Origin: Lolium rigidum | Taxonomy: Eukaryota > Streptophyta > Magnoliopsida > Poales > Poaceae | NCBI RefSeq assembly: GCF_022539505.1 | Contig: NC_061514.1 | Span: 342,348,644-342,412,643 of the forward strand | DNA: 64,000 bases | Direction: 5' to 3' | In this document: positions 32,744-45,420 of the stretch, one piece after another | Numbering within the stretch: the first letter of the stretch is position 1 | How the letters are laid out: every line of letters starts with the position of its first letter | Program-made: the position numbers and the translations under genes | The notes under the pieces: generated by a model | Told to the model about the DNA's origin: nothing | Databases searched by the model: none | Seen by the model: only the letters and a program-made list of their open reading frames with translations

Positions 32744-35069
32744 ATGTGTTGTTTTGGTAATTAGTAACAACCCCTATAGACTAATGTATTTATTGAGTTT
32801 TAGAAGGACTATTCCATATGTAATGATTGTAGTCCACATGTTAGATTTGAGTGTGGATGCTATGAAGAAAAAGATATATCTTGAGTATTGGCATCAAGGT
32901 CATCGATTTGAAGAGAATAATATGATATGATCAAGAAGAAGAAATGAAGATGAAATTGTTGTGTGAAACTCAATTTCACCATGCTCTAGCTTATGTCTTA
33001 AGCAATGGAGATGATAAACATATTATGATAGAGTATTACGAGATACAATGTTTGACCAAGACTAAGAGTGAAGATTAAATTCAAGTTGGCCAACACATGA
33101 AGCATAAAGAATGTATCACATGAGATTATGTCATCTTGTGGTGTGGTAAGCTTTGTAAATTATGCTTTGTAAACTAACTCATCATATATGTGTCTTCGTG
33201 TTGTCTATGTGGGTTAGATTTCATGCCATGGGTCAAAAGTAAGATCTCATATAGCCCATGAGAGGATGACATCAAGTGGTGATCGTCAACAAGGTTGAGA
33301 ATGGCAAGTTCAAAATGATCATTTCGAGAGTATCATGTTAAAGCTTTCCATTAATTTAGTGATAACTGATATGTGAAGATGTGCCTTTAATGAAGATATC
33401 TCATTGTGTTGTATGGGGAGCAAACTATGAGTCTTCACAAAGAAACAATGATCAAGTGTAGCATTCTATCTTAAATGAAGCATGAAGTTTCATCCTCAGT
33501 TACGGTCAAGTGTGATGCGCAAGGAAAAGGTATGGCATTGCTAAGTTTTCCTTTAACCGGTCTCAAGGTGATTGTTAGGAGACCGGGTTATATGATAGAT
33601 GGCCACACTATCAATAGGGGATTTCGATTGAGTAACTTGATCACGTCGTCCTAGGGACCTCGATCATTTGCATACTTTTTATCCCTTATTCTTTTTGCTT
33701 CTTGGTTTTTTTCCGTGTGAGGCTCTTGAGCTTGTTGCTAGCTTTTCAACAAGCCCAAGTTCATCAAAAATAGAATTCAAATGCATCTTCTATTGTGTTT
33801 TTAAGTTTGGCGTTCTCTATTTATGAGGACAAGCAATACCCTGCCCCAGGAAGAGTTGAGTATGATTAATTTAGAAGACATGCTCGCCTTCTTCCTTCCC
33901 GACCTAAGTAATTTAGGGAAGTATAAAGTTTTTTCCTTTCATTTTACAAATTTTTAGAACATTTCAACAAATAAGGTCTTTCTTTCACGAGTCAAACAAG
34001 ATCTAAGACTTAATCTAAAAGAAATTACTAGATTGAATCTATTTGCATTAAAAGGCCGATTAAAAAAGGGCGAGTGAAGTAAGTGATTGAAAAACTTTGT
34101 TCTTTGTTCATCCTATCTATAAGACTATAAGAGGAGAGCATACAAATAATCTAACCCATTCTTTCATTTTATTATCTCAATGGCCATCCGCTGGCAGTTT
34201 CAGGCTTAATACCAATATTTTAGCAATAAATCTAATAAATCTAACTGTAGTGGTTGGTGCTTTGATTTTTTTTTGAAAGGGAATGTGTGTGAGTTGTCTA
34301 TTTCAAGAATGGATTGGATCTATCAGGCTGCACTTTAGAATATTTTATTATTATGTTAGGATAAATAAGAAAAGGGTGAACGATCTCGACGAATTACTTC
34401 TGAATAAGTTTTCACCTGTTCTTTGTATAGAGAAGTTTCACCTCTAAATTCATGTAAAAATATCCTTTGTTGGTTCCTAGTATTTCTATGAGAGACCGTG
34501 AGCTTGTTACTCTTAAAGGGTGACCTCGTAGTTGGCTTGACGGCTAGTGTTCCGGTGATCTCTTCGTGAAAGATTGTGAAGAGCTCCGGGTTTCTTCTTC
34601 GTGGTTCTTGTGAAGTGTTTGTTAAGTTTGCCATCTCTGGAGTGTAGGAAAAGTTAGCCATAGTAAATGACATTTGTCCTTCGTGGATTGTCTTGGAGAA
34701 AAAGGTGAGCCTTCGTGGCGCTCGAAAGATGTTCGTGGTAAAGTGCATGTCTCCAAGGTAATGTATCTTACTTCGTGTGAGGGAACACGAGAATACATAT
34801 TTGTCTCCATGTGATTCGATTATCTCTTTACTCGAGTTAACTTTTCTTGTGATATTTATTGTGCTTGAAGTACTACATCTTGCTTATATCCTCTGGTATA
34901 TATCTTGTGTCTATCTTAATTACTTAGTTTAACCTTGTTGTTGGTTAAACCTAGATTATTTAGCTTTTATACGTGTAATAAACGGTAGTTTAATTTGGCA
35001 TTATTAAAAGCCAAATTCATATTTTTTTCAAACACCTATTCAACCCAGGCGACATCGTGTCCTTACACT
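32744..35069 (+). mobile_element. LTR-like retrotransposon fragment
   Basis: Non-coding block that starts TGTGTTGTTTTGGTAATTAG and runs to ACACCTATTCAACCCAGGCG, then ACATCGTGTCCTTACAC. Its 3' part (CACGAGAATACAT, ACTCGAGTTA, ACCTATTCA) parallels 46030-46320, the end of another LTR in this window. No gag or pol frame is present. I treat it as one or more LTRs of a related family, with uncertain limits. Confidence 0.5.
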
Positions 35070-35360
35070 AGCGCCCAGGCGTGTTTTTTGATTAATATTT
35101 TACTTATAAAATCCATATTTACATAGGCTAAAATGACAGTAAAATATGTAAAAACCCTAGGAAGGGCTTGTGTCGGCCAACGTCGCATACCCATTCCTAC
35201 AAGAGCAATGCGTCCCGCACCGACAAATAGGCGGCGCAAGTCAGATCCGGTGAATCTCATAGTGCCGCTTCGGCCCTTTTCGTGGCACCCGACACCCACC
35301 AACTCGCGAAAAGGTGGACGTTGAGCCATCCTGCCAGCGTTCTCGTCTCCCAAATTATTC

Positions 35361-35583
35361 CCTCCATTCACAGTTACCCTCCATTCTACGTTTACTCAAA
35401 GTCAAACTTTACAGAGTCTGACTATAGATATAAAAAATATTAATATCTAAAATATAAAATTAGTACAATCATCTTGAAATATATTTTTATATAATATAAA
35501 TATGCAATTATAGATGTTGATATTTTTTGCTATATCTATGATCTAACTTGAGAAACTTTGAGTTTAACTAAATCTGAAGGGAG
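35361..35583. mobile_element. Stowaway-like MITE, diverged
   Basis: Starts near CCCTCCATTC, has AGTCAAACTTTAC and an inverted partner GAAACTTTGAGTTTAAC, and ends TCTGAAGGGAG. AT-rich interior. Termini only partly match. Confidence 0.5.
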
Positions 35584-35689
35584 CCGTCGATACAACCGGC
35601 GAAATGCCCGATTGTACGCAGCTAATCTTGTCCCGGTTGGGGGACAATGCGCGCAGGTCATACAAGGCTATTCCTACACGACGCCTACA

Positions 35690-35713
35690 CCAAGCAAGCA
35701 AGCAAGCAAGCAG
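35690..35713. repeat. (AAGC)n microsatellite
   Basis: About five AAGC units at CCAAGCAAGCAAGCAAGCAA. Confidence 0.85.
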
Positions 35714-36330
35714 GTCGCGTACTCCTGTCCGTCCTATCCGTAGGCATGGTGTTGACTTGTTCATCCCTACTCTTCACTCCCGCTGGTTGACCTTCTTGGC
35801 GACGCATGTGCTAGCAGCTACTCGTACGTCCTGACCATACATACATACAGTACGAGTACTCCTCCAATAGTACACGTGAATACACCTTGCATCTAGTCCG
35901 TCCACTGGGCGTAGAGCCGGTGAGTTCCATCGGTTGGTGCACGATGCACAGTGCAGCTCTGTCTCCTCACATTAACTGTGGATACATTGCATGGTATCAG
36001 TGGCGCGCTTAAAGTACCAAGGCAAACACGAGCCATTAACTCCACTGCTACTGCTGGCTGCTCCGCTTTATTCATGCCTACCCTGCATTGCGTCGCATGC
36101 TCTCTCGTCACAGGCAGCGAAAAAGGCCACTTTTAATGCGTCCGTCCAGCCGGCCGGAGAAGCTACCGGTGTGCATATGTCACCGTCTGCGTGTGCAATG
36201 CTTGTGGCCTCCTGCCTGGTCAATCTACTCAATGACGATGACCAGAGGGCGGTCAAAGTAAGGGCGACATGCCTGCCCGTCGTGCCATGCGATCTGGATT
36301 AGCCCATCTCCATCCGCGCCGCGCAAACGG
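35714..36330. other. Intergenic, no recognised gene
   Basis: Several short frames with no recognisable domain. No repeat boundary seen. Confidence 0.4.
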
Positions 36331-36333
36331 TTA

Positions 36334-37147
36334 GAGCATCTTCAGCCATTGGAGGTCTCCGGACAAAAATCCAGATATAACAAACGCCGGACTGAATATA
36401 AAAAGGCGTCGGGGCAATATTTTCCCAGTCGCACCCCGGCATTCGCTCATCAGCGGCGATAGTTTTAAAAAATCGTCTTTCCGCTACACAAAAGAATCGC
36501 CAAAGTCCGGCGATCGAATCAGCCACATTCCGGCGATCGAAACAGAAACAAGATGACTACAGGCTCATCGACGGTTCCGTCCTGAGCCTCGGCTGGCGCG
36601 GCATCGGGCGGCGAAGCATCGGCGTCTGCAGTTGTCACATCGGCGGGAGTTGATGTCGAACCGGAGGACGAAGCAGCCGACGGGGGCCGGAGGATTTCTT
36701 GGCGATGGGCGTCGTACCAAGCCCTCGTCTCCTCGTCCATGTTAGCGTCGTTGCCGCTGATCAGGAACGCCAGGTCGGTGTTCCTCTTCTTCGTCGCGGA
36801 GGTTTCCTTGAGCAAGGCAATCAGGACACCCTGGTTGGCGAGCATCGCCTTCCACCACACGTCGTGCTTGTCGTCCCTCCCGGCGGCGTGCGCTCTCGCG
36901 TCGGCCCAACACTTGTCGAAGGACGCCTGCAACCTGTGGGCTGGATGGCCGGCCTTCTTCTGCTCTTTCAGCTTCTTCTGGCCGAGTTCAGGGCGGCCCG
37001 CCGACGCGGCAGGGGCTGGATCGTCGTGGTTGTACTGCTCGCCCTTGTTATTGGCGAGATTCTTGCGCACCTCCTTCCACTTCTCGCACTCCTCGATGCG
37101 GGTGAACACGTTGAGGTACTTGAACATCTGGTCGTCGTTGTCGCCCG
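36334..37147 (-). mobile_element. PIF/Harbinger element, truncated by an LTR
   Basis: The left end GAGCATCTTCAGCCA follows TTA (36331-36333). The right part is cut at 37148, where an LTR begins. The cargo is a minus-strand ORF1. Confidence 0.7.
36519..37147 (-). pseudogene. Harbinger ORF1, NAM-associated C-terminal region
   Basis: Reads FTRIEECEKWKEVRKNLANN, then AASAGRPELGQKKLKEQKKA, LQASFDKCWADARAHAAGRD and MDEETRAWYDAHRQEILRPP. This is the C-terminal, NAM-associated part of ORF1 proteins from PIF/Harbinger elements. The N-terminal Myb/SANT-like domain is missing because an LTR starts at 37148; the frame runs on into it by chance. Stop at 36519. No frameshift is seen within the remaining part. 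Confidence 0.75.
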
Positions 37148-37898
37148 TGTTGATAGGGCAAAGGTGTCCGATCTTTCGATGAGATGGGGATAAATCGATT
37201 TGTTGGTGGAGTTCGTGCTTGACGATCCGACTACACGTGCAAAGCTCGTGCACCAATGCAATCGCTAGGACAATCTCCGGGAGTTACCTGATCTTGCGGG
37301 AGCACGATCAGCCTGACCGATAAGGGTCTTAATTCCTACCTGAAATCGAGAACAAGTAAGAACTAAAGATGCAATCAGAATATTGCGAATAGAGATGAAA
37401 ACTTGATTGATAATGGTGGGATTCCGAATAGTCGGTCTTGTTCTGGGCGTTGGCCTCAAAAGAAGTACACGAAGTTGCAACAATTGGCTAACTTTTAATA
37501 TAATCAAAATCCGAGTCTAAACGTGACGGCTATGGGGGTATTTAAAGGAGGAAAAAGTGGGGTTTCGACCAGCCATACGTATGGTGGCCGAACCAAACCC
37601 AAGAAGGCCTTTCCCCCTTCAATACGGACTCTAAAAAGTGGCTGACTTAATTCCTGCGAAAATGACATGGGCCTGGCCCAAAACTAAAGGTGACGCAGCA
37701 CCATATTATGCTAAGGACGAAATTATGAAGTGGAGAACTCTATATTTCGTCCATGTCTTCATTTCTTCTTATGGTGGCTTCAAATTCCTGAAATCTCCGC
37801 TTGTGGCGTCATCTTCAATCCTCAAGTGCTTGCTGCCATGTCCTCCACGTGTGATCATGCTCCAATGCTTGTCCTCCTCATCCATGCTAGGTCCATCA
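37148..37898 (-). mobile_element. Solo or single LTR
   Basis: On the minus strand it starts TGATGGACCTAGCATGGATG and ends CCCTATCAACA, giving TG...CA ends. A TTTAAATACCCCCATAGCC segment is a likely core promoter. It cuts into the Harbinger ORF1 on the left and abuts the Copia LTR on the right. No coding sequence. The expected 5-bp duplication is not visible because of the abutting element. Confidence 0.65.
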
Positions 37899-39638
37899 TG
37901 AAGGAGATATGCCCTAGAGGCAATAATAAAGTGGTTATTATTTATATCTCTATGTTTATGATAAATGTTTATATATCATGCTATAATTGCATTAACTGAA
38001 ACATTTGTACATGTGTGATATGTAGACAAACAAAGAAGTCCCTAGTATGCCTCTTAACTAGCTTGTTGATTAATGGATGATTAGTTTCATAATCATGAAC
38101 ATTGGATGTTATTAATAACAAGGTTATATCATTATATGAATGATGTAATGGACGCACCCAATTAAGCGTAGCATAAGATCTCGTCATTAAGTTATTTGCT
38201 ATAAGCTTTCGATACATAGTTACCTAGTCCTTATGACCATGAGATCATGTAAATCACTTATACCGGAAAGGTACTTTGATTACACCAAACACCACTGCGT
38301 AAATGGGTGGCTATAAAGGTGGGATTAAGTATCCGGAAAGTATGAGTTGAGGCATATGGATCAACAGTGGGATTTGTCCATCCCGATGACGGATAGATAT
38401 ACTTTGGGCCCTCTCGGTGGAATGTCGTCTAATGTCTTGCAAGCATATGAATGAGTTCATAAGAGACCACATACCACGGTACGAGTAAAGAGTACTTGTC
38501 AGGAGACGAGGTTGAACAAGGTATAGAGTGATACCGAAGATCAAACCTCGGACAAGTAAAATATCGCATGACAAAGGGAATTGGTATCGTATGTGAATGG
38601 TTCATTCGATCACTAAAGTCATCGTTGAATATGTGGGAGCCATTATGGATCTCCAGATCCCGCTATTGGTTATTGGTCGGAGTGAGTACTCAACCATGTC
38701 CGCATAGTTCACGAACCGTAGGGTGACACACTTAAAGTTGGATGTTGAAATGGTAGTACTTGAATATGGAATGGAGTTCGAATATTTGTCGGAGTCCCGG
38801 ATGAGATCCCGGACATCACGAGGAGTTCCGGAATGGTCCGGAGAATAAGATTCATATATAGGATGTCATTTTATGTGAATTAAAATGTCGCGGAAGGTTA
38901 TATGGAAGGTTCTAGAAGGTTCTAGAAAAGTCCAGAAGAAACCACCAAGGAAGGTGGAGTCCACATGGGACTCCACCTCCATGGCCGGCCAACCCTAGTG
39001 GGGGAGGAGTCCCAAGTGGGAGTCCTAGCTTGGCTAGGTTTCCCCTTCATATGGAAGGTTTTTTGGTTCGGGTCTTATTCGAAGACTTGGAGACCAACTC
39101 TTGGGGTTCCACCTATATAATGAGGGCCAAGGGGGAGGGGGCCGGCCACCTCAAACACCACCTCAAACACCACCAAGGTGGCCGCACCCCATAGTGGCCG
39201 GCGCCCCCCTCTCCCCAAACCCTAGCCGCTCCGCTCCTCCACTTCCCGCACGCTTAGCGAAGCTCCACCGGACTTCTCCACCACCACCGACACCATGCCG
39301 TCGTGCTGTCGGATTCAAGAGGAGCTACTACTTCCGCTGCCCGCTGGAACGGGGAGGTGGACGTCGTCTTCATCAACAACCGAACGTGTAACCGAGTACG
39401 GAGGTGCTGCCCGTTCGTGGCGCCGGAACCGATCGTGATCAAGATCTTCTACGCGCTTTTGCAAGCGGCAAGTGAACGTCTACCGCAGCAACAAGAGCCT
39501 CCTCTTGTAGGCTTTGAAATCTCTTCAAGGGTGAGACTCGATACCCCCTCGTTGCTACCGTCTTCTAGATTGCATCTTGGCTTGGATTGCGTGTTCGCGG
39601 TAGGAAAATTTTTGTTTTCTATGCAACGTTGTCCTACG
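37899..39638 (+). mobile_element. BARE/Angela-type Copia 5' LTR (about 1740 bp)
   Basis: Starts TGAAGGAGATATGCCCTAGA and continues with GGCAATAATAAAG, as in the BARE/WIS/Angela group. CCCGGATGAGATCCCGGACA and TCACGAGGAGTTCCGGAAT are further group hallmarks. Length fits the group's 1.7-1.8 kb LTRs. It ends CCTACG(A), one base off the usual CA, right before the primer-binding site. Confidence 0.88.
39113..39120 (+). promoter_or_regulatory. LTR TATA box
   Basis: CTATATAA followed by TGAGGGCCAAGGGGG inside the Copia LTR, the expected core promoter position about 520 bp before the LTR end. Confidence 0.65.
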
Positions 39639-39639
39639 A

Positions 39640-39651
39640 TGGTATCAGAGC
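39640..39651 (+). promoter_or_regulatory. Copia primer-binding site (initiator tRNA-Met)
   Basis: TGGTATCAGAGC is complementary to the 3' end of initiator tRNA-Met, used to prime minus-strand DNA. It directly follows the 5' LTR. Confidence 0.9.
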
Positions 39652-40836
39652 CATGTCTATGCATAGATGGTTGCACGAGTAGAACACAATGGTTTTGTGG
39701 GCGTTGATGCTCTTGTTATCTTTAGTTTGAGTACTTTGCATCTTTGTGGCATAGTGGGATGAAGCGGCTCGGACTAACTTTACATGACCGCGTTCATGAG
39801 ACTTGTTCCTCGTTCGACATGCAACTTGTATTGCATAAGAGGCTTTGCGGGTGTCTGTCTCTCCTACTATAGTGAAGATTCAATTTACTCTTCTATTGAA
39901 AACATTAGTATCAACGTTGTGGTTCATGTTCGTAGGTAGATTAGATCTCTCTCGAAAACCCTAAACCACGTAAAATATGCAAACCAAATTAGAGACGTCT
40001 AACTTGTTTTTGCAGGGTTTGGTGATGTGATATGGCCATAATGTGATGATGAATATGTATGAGATGATCATTATTGTATTGTGGCAACCGGCGGGAGCCT
40101 TATGGTTGTCTTTAAATTTCATGTTGAGTAGTATTTCAAAGTAGTTGTTATAGTTGCTACATGGAGGACAATCATGGAGACGGCGCCATTGACCTTGACG
40201 CTACGCCGACGATGATGGAGATCATGCCCGAAGATGATGGAGATCATGTCCGTGCTTTGGAGATGAAGATCAAAGGCGCAAAGACAAAAGGGCCATATCA
40301 TATCACATATGAACTGCATGTGATGTTAATCCTTTTATGCATCTTATTTTGCTTAGATCGCGATGGTAGCATTATAAGATGATCCCTCACTAAAATCTCA
40401 AGATAATGAAGTGTTCATCCTTAGTAGCACCGTTGCCAAGACTTGTCGTTTCGAAGCATCTCGTGATGATCGGGTGTGATATAATCAACAAGTGCATACA
40501 ACGGGTGCAAGACAGTTTTGCACATGCGGATACTAAGGTGGCCTTGACGAGCCTAGCATGTACAGACATGGTCTCGGAACACGTGATACCGAAAGGTAGA
40601 GCATGAATCATATGGTTGATATGATGAACACTTTGAGTGTTCGCCATTGAAACCACACCTTGTCTCGTGATGATCGGACAAAGGTGCGGTGGATTTGGTT
40701 CGTGTGATCACTAAGACAATGCGAGGGATATTGTTTTGAGTGGGAGTTCACCTAGATTTTTAATTATGTTGAATTAAAATTTGAACTCAATTTGTCATAA
40801 ACTTAGTCTAAACTTTTGCAAATATATGTTGTAGAG
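39652..40836 (+). other. Copia untranslated leader
   Basis: Sequence of about 1.2 kb between primer site and gag, long as in the BARE/Angela group. No frame in it is conserved. Confidence 0.65.
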
Positions 40837-41690
40837 ATGGCGTCCCCAATCAATTTTAACCAGTTCCTAGAGAAAGAAAAACTTAAGAGCAACGGTAGCA
40901 ACTTCACCGATCGGTTCCGTCATGTGAGGATCTTCCTCTCCGGCGGAAATCTGCAATATGTGCTTGATGCACCGCTAGGTGACCCTCCTGCAGAAACTGA
41001 AACCGATGAAGTAAAAGCTGTTTACGCGACTCGGAAAACTCGGTACTCTCAAGTTCAGTGTGCCATCTTATGCAGCCTGGAATCCGATCTTCAAAAACGT
41101 TTTGAGCACCACGATCCTCATGAGTTGATGAAAGAGTTGAAAACTATTTTTGAGACTCATGCGGCCGTGGAATGCTATGAAGCATCGAAACAATTCTTCA
41201 GCTGCATGATGGAAGAAGGCAGCTCCGTTAGTGAGCACATGCTCGCCATGACCGGGCATGCGAAGAAACTCAGTGACTTGGGAATAGTGATTCCTAACAG
41301 ACTGGGGATTAATCGTGTCCTTCAATCACTGCCACCAAGTTACAAGAACTTTGTGATGAACTACAATATGCGAACATGAACAAGGAGTTACTCGAACTCT
41401 TTGGCATGCTAAAAGCTGCTGAGATTGAGATCAAGAAAGAGCACCAAGTGTTGATGGTCAACAAGACCACCGAGTTTCAAGAAACAGGGCAAGTCTAAGG
41501 AAAATTCAAGAAGGGTGGCAAGAAAGCTGCCACGCCTCCTATGAAACCTAAGAACGGCCCTAAGCCCGATGCTCGAGTGCTATTATCGCAAGGAGAAGGG
41601 ACACCGGAAGCGTAATTGCTCCAAGTATCCGGCTGATCCGAAGAGTGGCCTTGTCAAGAAGAAGAAAGAAGGTATATCCGATATACATGT
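40837..41690 (+). pseudogene. Copia gag, frameshifted
   Basis: ATG at 40837 (MASPINFNQFLEKEKLKSNG) opens the capsid region with FRHVRIFLSGGNLQYVLDAP and LPPSYKNFVMNYNM. A frame change near 41370 is needed to reach MNKELLELFGMLKAAEIEIK. The zinc-knuckle region (CYYRKEKGHRKRNCSKYP) lies in another frame near 41580. Gag normally forms the particle that packages the element RNA. The breaks make it non-functional. Confidence 0.85.
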
Positions 41691-42900
41691 TATAGATGTT
41701 TACCTCACTCGGTTCTCGTTCTAGTACCTGGGTATTTGATACTTGGTTCGGTTGCTCATATCCGTAACTCGAAACAGGAACTAAAGAATAAACGAAGACT
41801 ACCGAAAGATGAAGTGACGATGCGCGTTGGAAATGGATCCAAAGTCGATGTGATCGCTGTCGGCACACTTCCTCTACATCTACCTTCGGGATTAGTTTTA
41901 AGCCTAAATAATTGTTATTTTGTACCCGCGTTGAGCATGAACATTATATCAGGATCTTGTTTAATGCAAGACGGTTATTCATTCAAGTCTGAGAATAATG
42001 GTTGTTCTATTTTTATGAATAATATCTTTTATGGTCGAGCACCACAAAAGAATGGCTTATTTCTGTTGGATCTCGATAGTAGTGATACGCATATACATAA
42101 CATTGATGCTAAGCGAATTAAATTGAATGATAATTCTACTTATATGTGGCACTGTCGTCTTGGTCATATTGGAGTGAAACGCATGAAGAAACTCCATACT
42201 GATGGATTACTTGAATCACTTGACTTTGAGTCACTTGATAGATGCGAAGCATGTATGATGGGAAAAATGACTAAAACTCCATTTTCTGGTATGATGGAGC
42301 GAGCTACTGACTTATTGGAAATCATACATACCGATGTGTACGGACCAATGAGTGTAGCATCGCGCGGTGGTTATCGTTATGTTCTAACCTTCACAGATGA
42401 TCTTAGTAGATATGGGTATCTATTTCATGAAACATAAATCCGAAAATTTCGAGAAGTTTAAGGAATTCCAAAGTGAAGTAGAAAATCAACGTAACAAGAA
42501 GATCAAATTTATACGATCTGATCGTGGAGGTGAATATCTGAGTTATGAGTTTGGCATGCATTTAAAGAAATGCGGAATACTTTCACAATTGACACCGCCA
42601 GGAACACCTCAACGTAACGGTGTGTGCGAACGTCGTAATCGAACTCTCTTAGATATGGTTCGTTCTATGATGTCTCTTACTGATTTGCCGTTATCATTTT
42701 GGAGTTATGCATTAGAGACAGCCGCATTCACTTTAAATAGAGCACCATCAAAATCCGTAGAAACGACACCGTATGAATTATGGTTTAATAAGAAACCTAA
42801 GCTGTCGTTCCTGAAAGTTTGGGGTTGCGAAGCCTATGTAAAGAAGTTACAACCGGACAAGCTAGAACCCAAAGCGGAGAAATGCGTCTTCATAGGATAC
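41691..42900 (+). pseudogene. Copia pol: protease, GAG-pre-integrase and integrase, truncated
   Basis: The protease zone reads YLVRLLIS..., with the active DTG motif lost to a frame change, then RVGNGSKVDVIAVGTLPLHL. The integrase zinc finger has HCRLGHIGVKRMKKLH and CEACMMGKMTKTPF. The catalytic core shows HTDVYGPMS, then after a frameshift near 42415 IRSDRGGEYLS and PQRNGVCERRNRTLLDMVRS, supplying the D, D and E. The frame is cut at 42900 by the next LTR. Reverse transcriptase, RNase H and the 3' LTR are absent. Confidence 0.88.
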
Positions 42901-44551
42901 TGATGTCTACGGGAGCTTCTATTCTTGTAGACAGTGTTGGGCCTCCAAGAGCAGAGGTTTGTAGAACAGCAGCAAGTTTCCCTTAAGTGGATCACCCAAG
43001 GTTTATCGAACTCAGGGAGGAAGAGGTCAAAGATATCACTCTCATGCAACCCTGCAACCACAAAGCAAGAAGTCTCTTGTGTCCCCAACAAACCTAATAG
43101 GTGCACTAGTTCGGCGAAGAGATAGTGAAATACAGGTGGTATGAATGAATATGAGCAGTAGTAACGGCGCCAGAAAATAGCTTGCTGGCGTGTGGTTGAT
43201 GGTGGTAATATGGTAGCGATAGTAACGCAAGTAAAACGAGTAAACAAGCAGCGATAGCAGTATTTAGGAACAAGGCCTAAGGATCATACTTTCACTAGTG
43301 GACACTCTCAACTTTGATCACATGACAGAATAGATAAATGCATACTCTACACTCTTGTTGGATGATGAACACCATTGCGTAGGATTACACGAACCCTCAA
43401 TGCCGGAGTTAACAAGCTCCACAATTCAATGTTCATATTTAAATAACCTTAGAGTGCATGAAAGATCAACATAACCAAATAGATCACATCAATACCATCA
43501 TAATGATAATTAACTCCACAATCTACAAGAGATCATGATCATAGCCTACGACAAGAACCACACGGTGCACACACTAGTCACCTTTACACCATGCAGGAGG
43601 AATAGACTACTTTAATAACATCACTAGAGTAGCACATAGATGAATTGTGATACAAAACACATTGCAATCATAAAGAGATATAAATAAGCACTTCACTACG
43701 CCATTCATAACAGTGAATAAGTATTCTCATGAAATATAGCCTAAGAGACCCACACGGTGCACACACTAGTCACCTTTACACACGTGGGACAAGGAGTCTC
43801 CGGAGATCACATAAGTAAAACCCACTTGACTAGCATAATGACATCTAGATTACAAGCATCATCATATGAATCTCAATCATGTAAGGCAGCTCATGAGATT
43901 ATTGTATTGAAGCACATAGGAGAGAGATTAACCACATAGCTACCGGTACAGCCCCGAGCCTCGATGGAGAACTACTCCCTCCTCATGGGAGACAGCAGCG
44001 TTGATGAAGATGGCGGTGGTGTCGATGGAGAAGCCTTCCGGGGGCACTTCCCCGTCCCGGCGGCGTGCCGGAACAGAGACACCTGTCCCCCAGATCTTGG
44101 CTTCGCGATGGCGGCGGCTCTGGAAGGTTTCTCGTACCGTGGCTTTTTCGTCTCGAGGTTTTAGGTCCAGGGGATTCTTATAGGCGAATAGGCGGCGTCA
44201 GAGGGTCGAAGAGGCGGCGGCACCATAGGGTGGCGCGGGCCACACCAAGGCCGCGCCGGCCTATGGTCTGGTGGGCCCGTGGCCCCCCTCTGGTCCTTCC
44301 CGGGTGTTCTGGAAACTTCATGGAAAAATAGGATGCTGGGTCTTGATTTCGTCCGATTCCGAGAATATTTCCTTACTAGGATTTCTGGAACCAAAAACAG
44401 CAGAAAACAGGAACTGGCCCTTTGGCATCTCGTCAATAGGTTAGTTCCGGAAAACGCATAAATATGACATATAATGTGTACAAAACATGTAGATATCATC
44501 AATAATGTGGCATGGAACATAAGAAATTATCGATACGTCGGAGACGTATCA
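42901..44551 (-). mobile_element. 3' LTR of a minus-strand, non-coding LTR retrotransposon
   Basis: On the plus strand TGATGTCTACGGGAG ... GGAGACGTATCA, with TGAT/ATCA inversion (1651 bp). On the minus strand it begins TGATACGTCTCCGACGTATC and is preceded by a purine tract, so this is the 3' LTR of an element running right to left. It interrupts the Copia integrase at 42900. Similar sequences are common in Triticeae as large elements without coding capacity. Confidence 0.75.
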
Positions 44552-44565
44552 GCATCCCCAAGCTT
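44552..44565 (-). promoter_or_regulatory. Polypurine tract
   Basis: The minus strand reads AAGCTTGGGGATGC just before the LTR start. A purine-rich tract here primes plus-strand DNA synthesis and fixes the element's orientation. Confidence 0.6.
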
Positions 44566-45266
44566 AGTTCTGCTCGTCCCGAGAAGGTAAACGATAACAA
44601 AGATAATTTCTGAAGTGACATGCCATCATAACCTTGATCATACTATTTGTAAACATATGTAACGAATGCAGCGATCAAAACAATGGTAATGACATGAGTA
44701 AACAAGTGAATCATAAAGCAAAGACTTTTCATGAATAGTACTTCAAGACAAGCATCAATAAGTCTTGCATAAGAGTTAACTCATAAAGCAATAAATCAAA
44801 GTAAAGGTATTGAAGCAACACAAAGGAAGATTAAGTTTCAGCGGTTGCTTTCAACTTATAACATGCATATCTCATGGATAGTTGTCAATGCAAAGCAATA
44901 TAACAAGTGCAATAAGCAAGTATGTAAGAATCAATGCACAGTTAACACAAGTGTTTGCTTCTTGGGATGGAGAGAAATAGGTGAACTGACTCAACATAAA
45001 AGTAAAAGAAAGGTCCTTCAAAGAGGAAAGCATCGATTGCTATATTTGTGCTAGAGCTTTTATTTTGAAAACATGAAACAATTTTGTCAACGGTAGTAAT
45101 AAAGCATATGTATCATGTAAATTATATCTTACAAGTTGCAAGCCTCATGTATAGTATACTAATAGTGCCCGCACCTCGTCCTAATTAGCTCGGATTAACA
45201 CATATTATCATTGCATAACATATGTTTCAACCAAGTGTCACAAAGGGGTACCTCTATGCCGCCTGT
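44566..45266 (-). mobile_element. Internal region of the minus-strand LTR retrotransposon, truncated
   Basis: AT-rich, non-coding sequence next to the polypurine tract. It ends at 45266, where another LTR starts. The rest of the element and its 5' LTR are missing from the window. Confidence 0.6.
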
Positions 45267-45420
45267 TGAAAGAACATCTCTCACATTATGTTTTGTGTGT
45301 TTGATGTCAATACATGTGATACACTAATGTTTGATTAAGTGGTACAGGGATTACATAGATATTTATTCATGTGTGTTGGATTTGATCGTGTGTCAAAAGG
45401 ATTCAGAAAAAGGTTGGCCA

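Noticed and set aside
36699..37193. 164-codon plus-strand frame
   Set aside because: It is antisense to the Harbinger ORF1, whose minus-strand protein shows clear family motifs.
42834..43247. 137-codon minus-strand frame
   Set aside because: It spans the junction between the Copia integrase and the inserted LTR, so it cannot be an ancestral gene.
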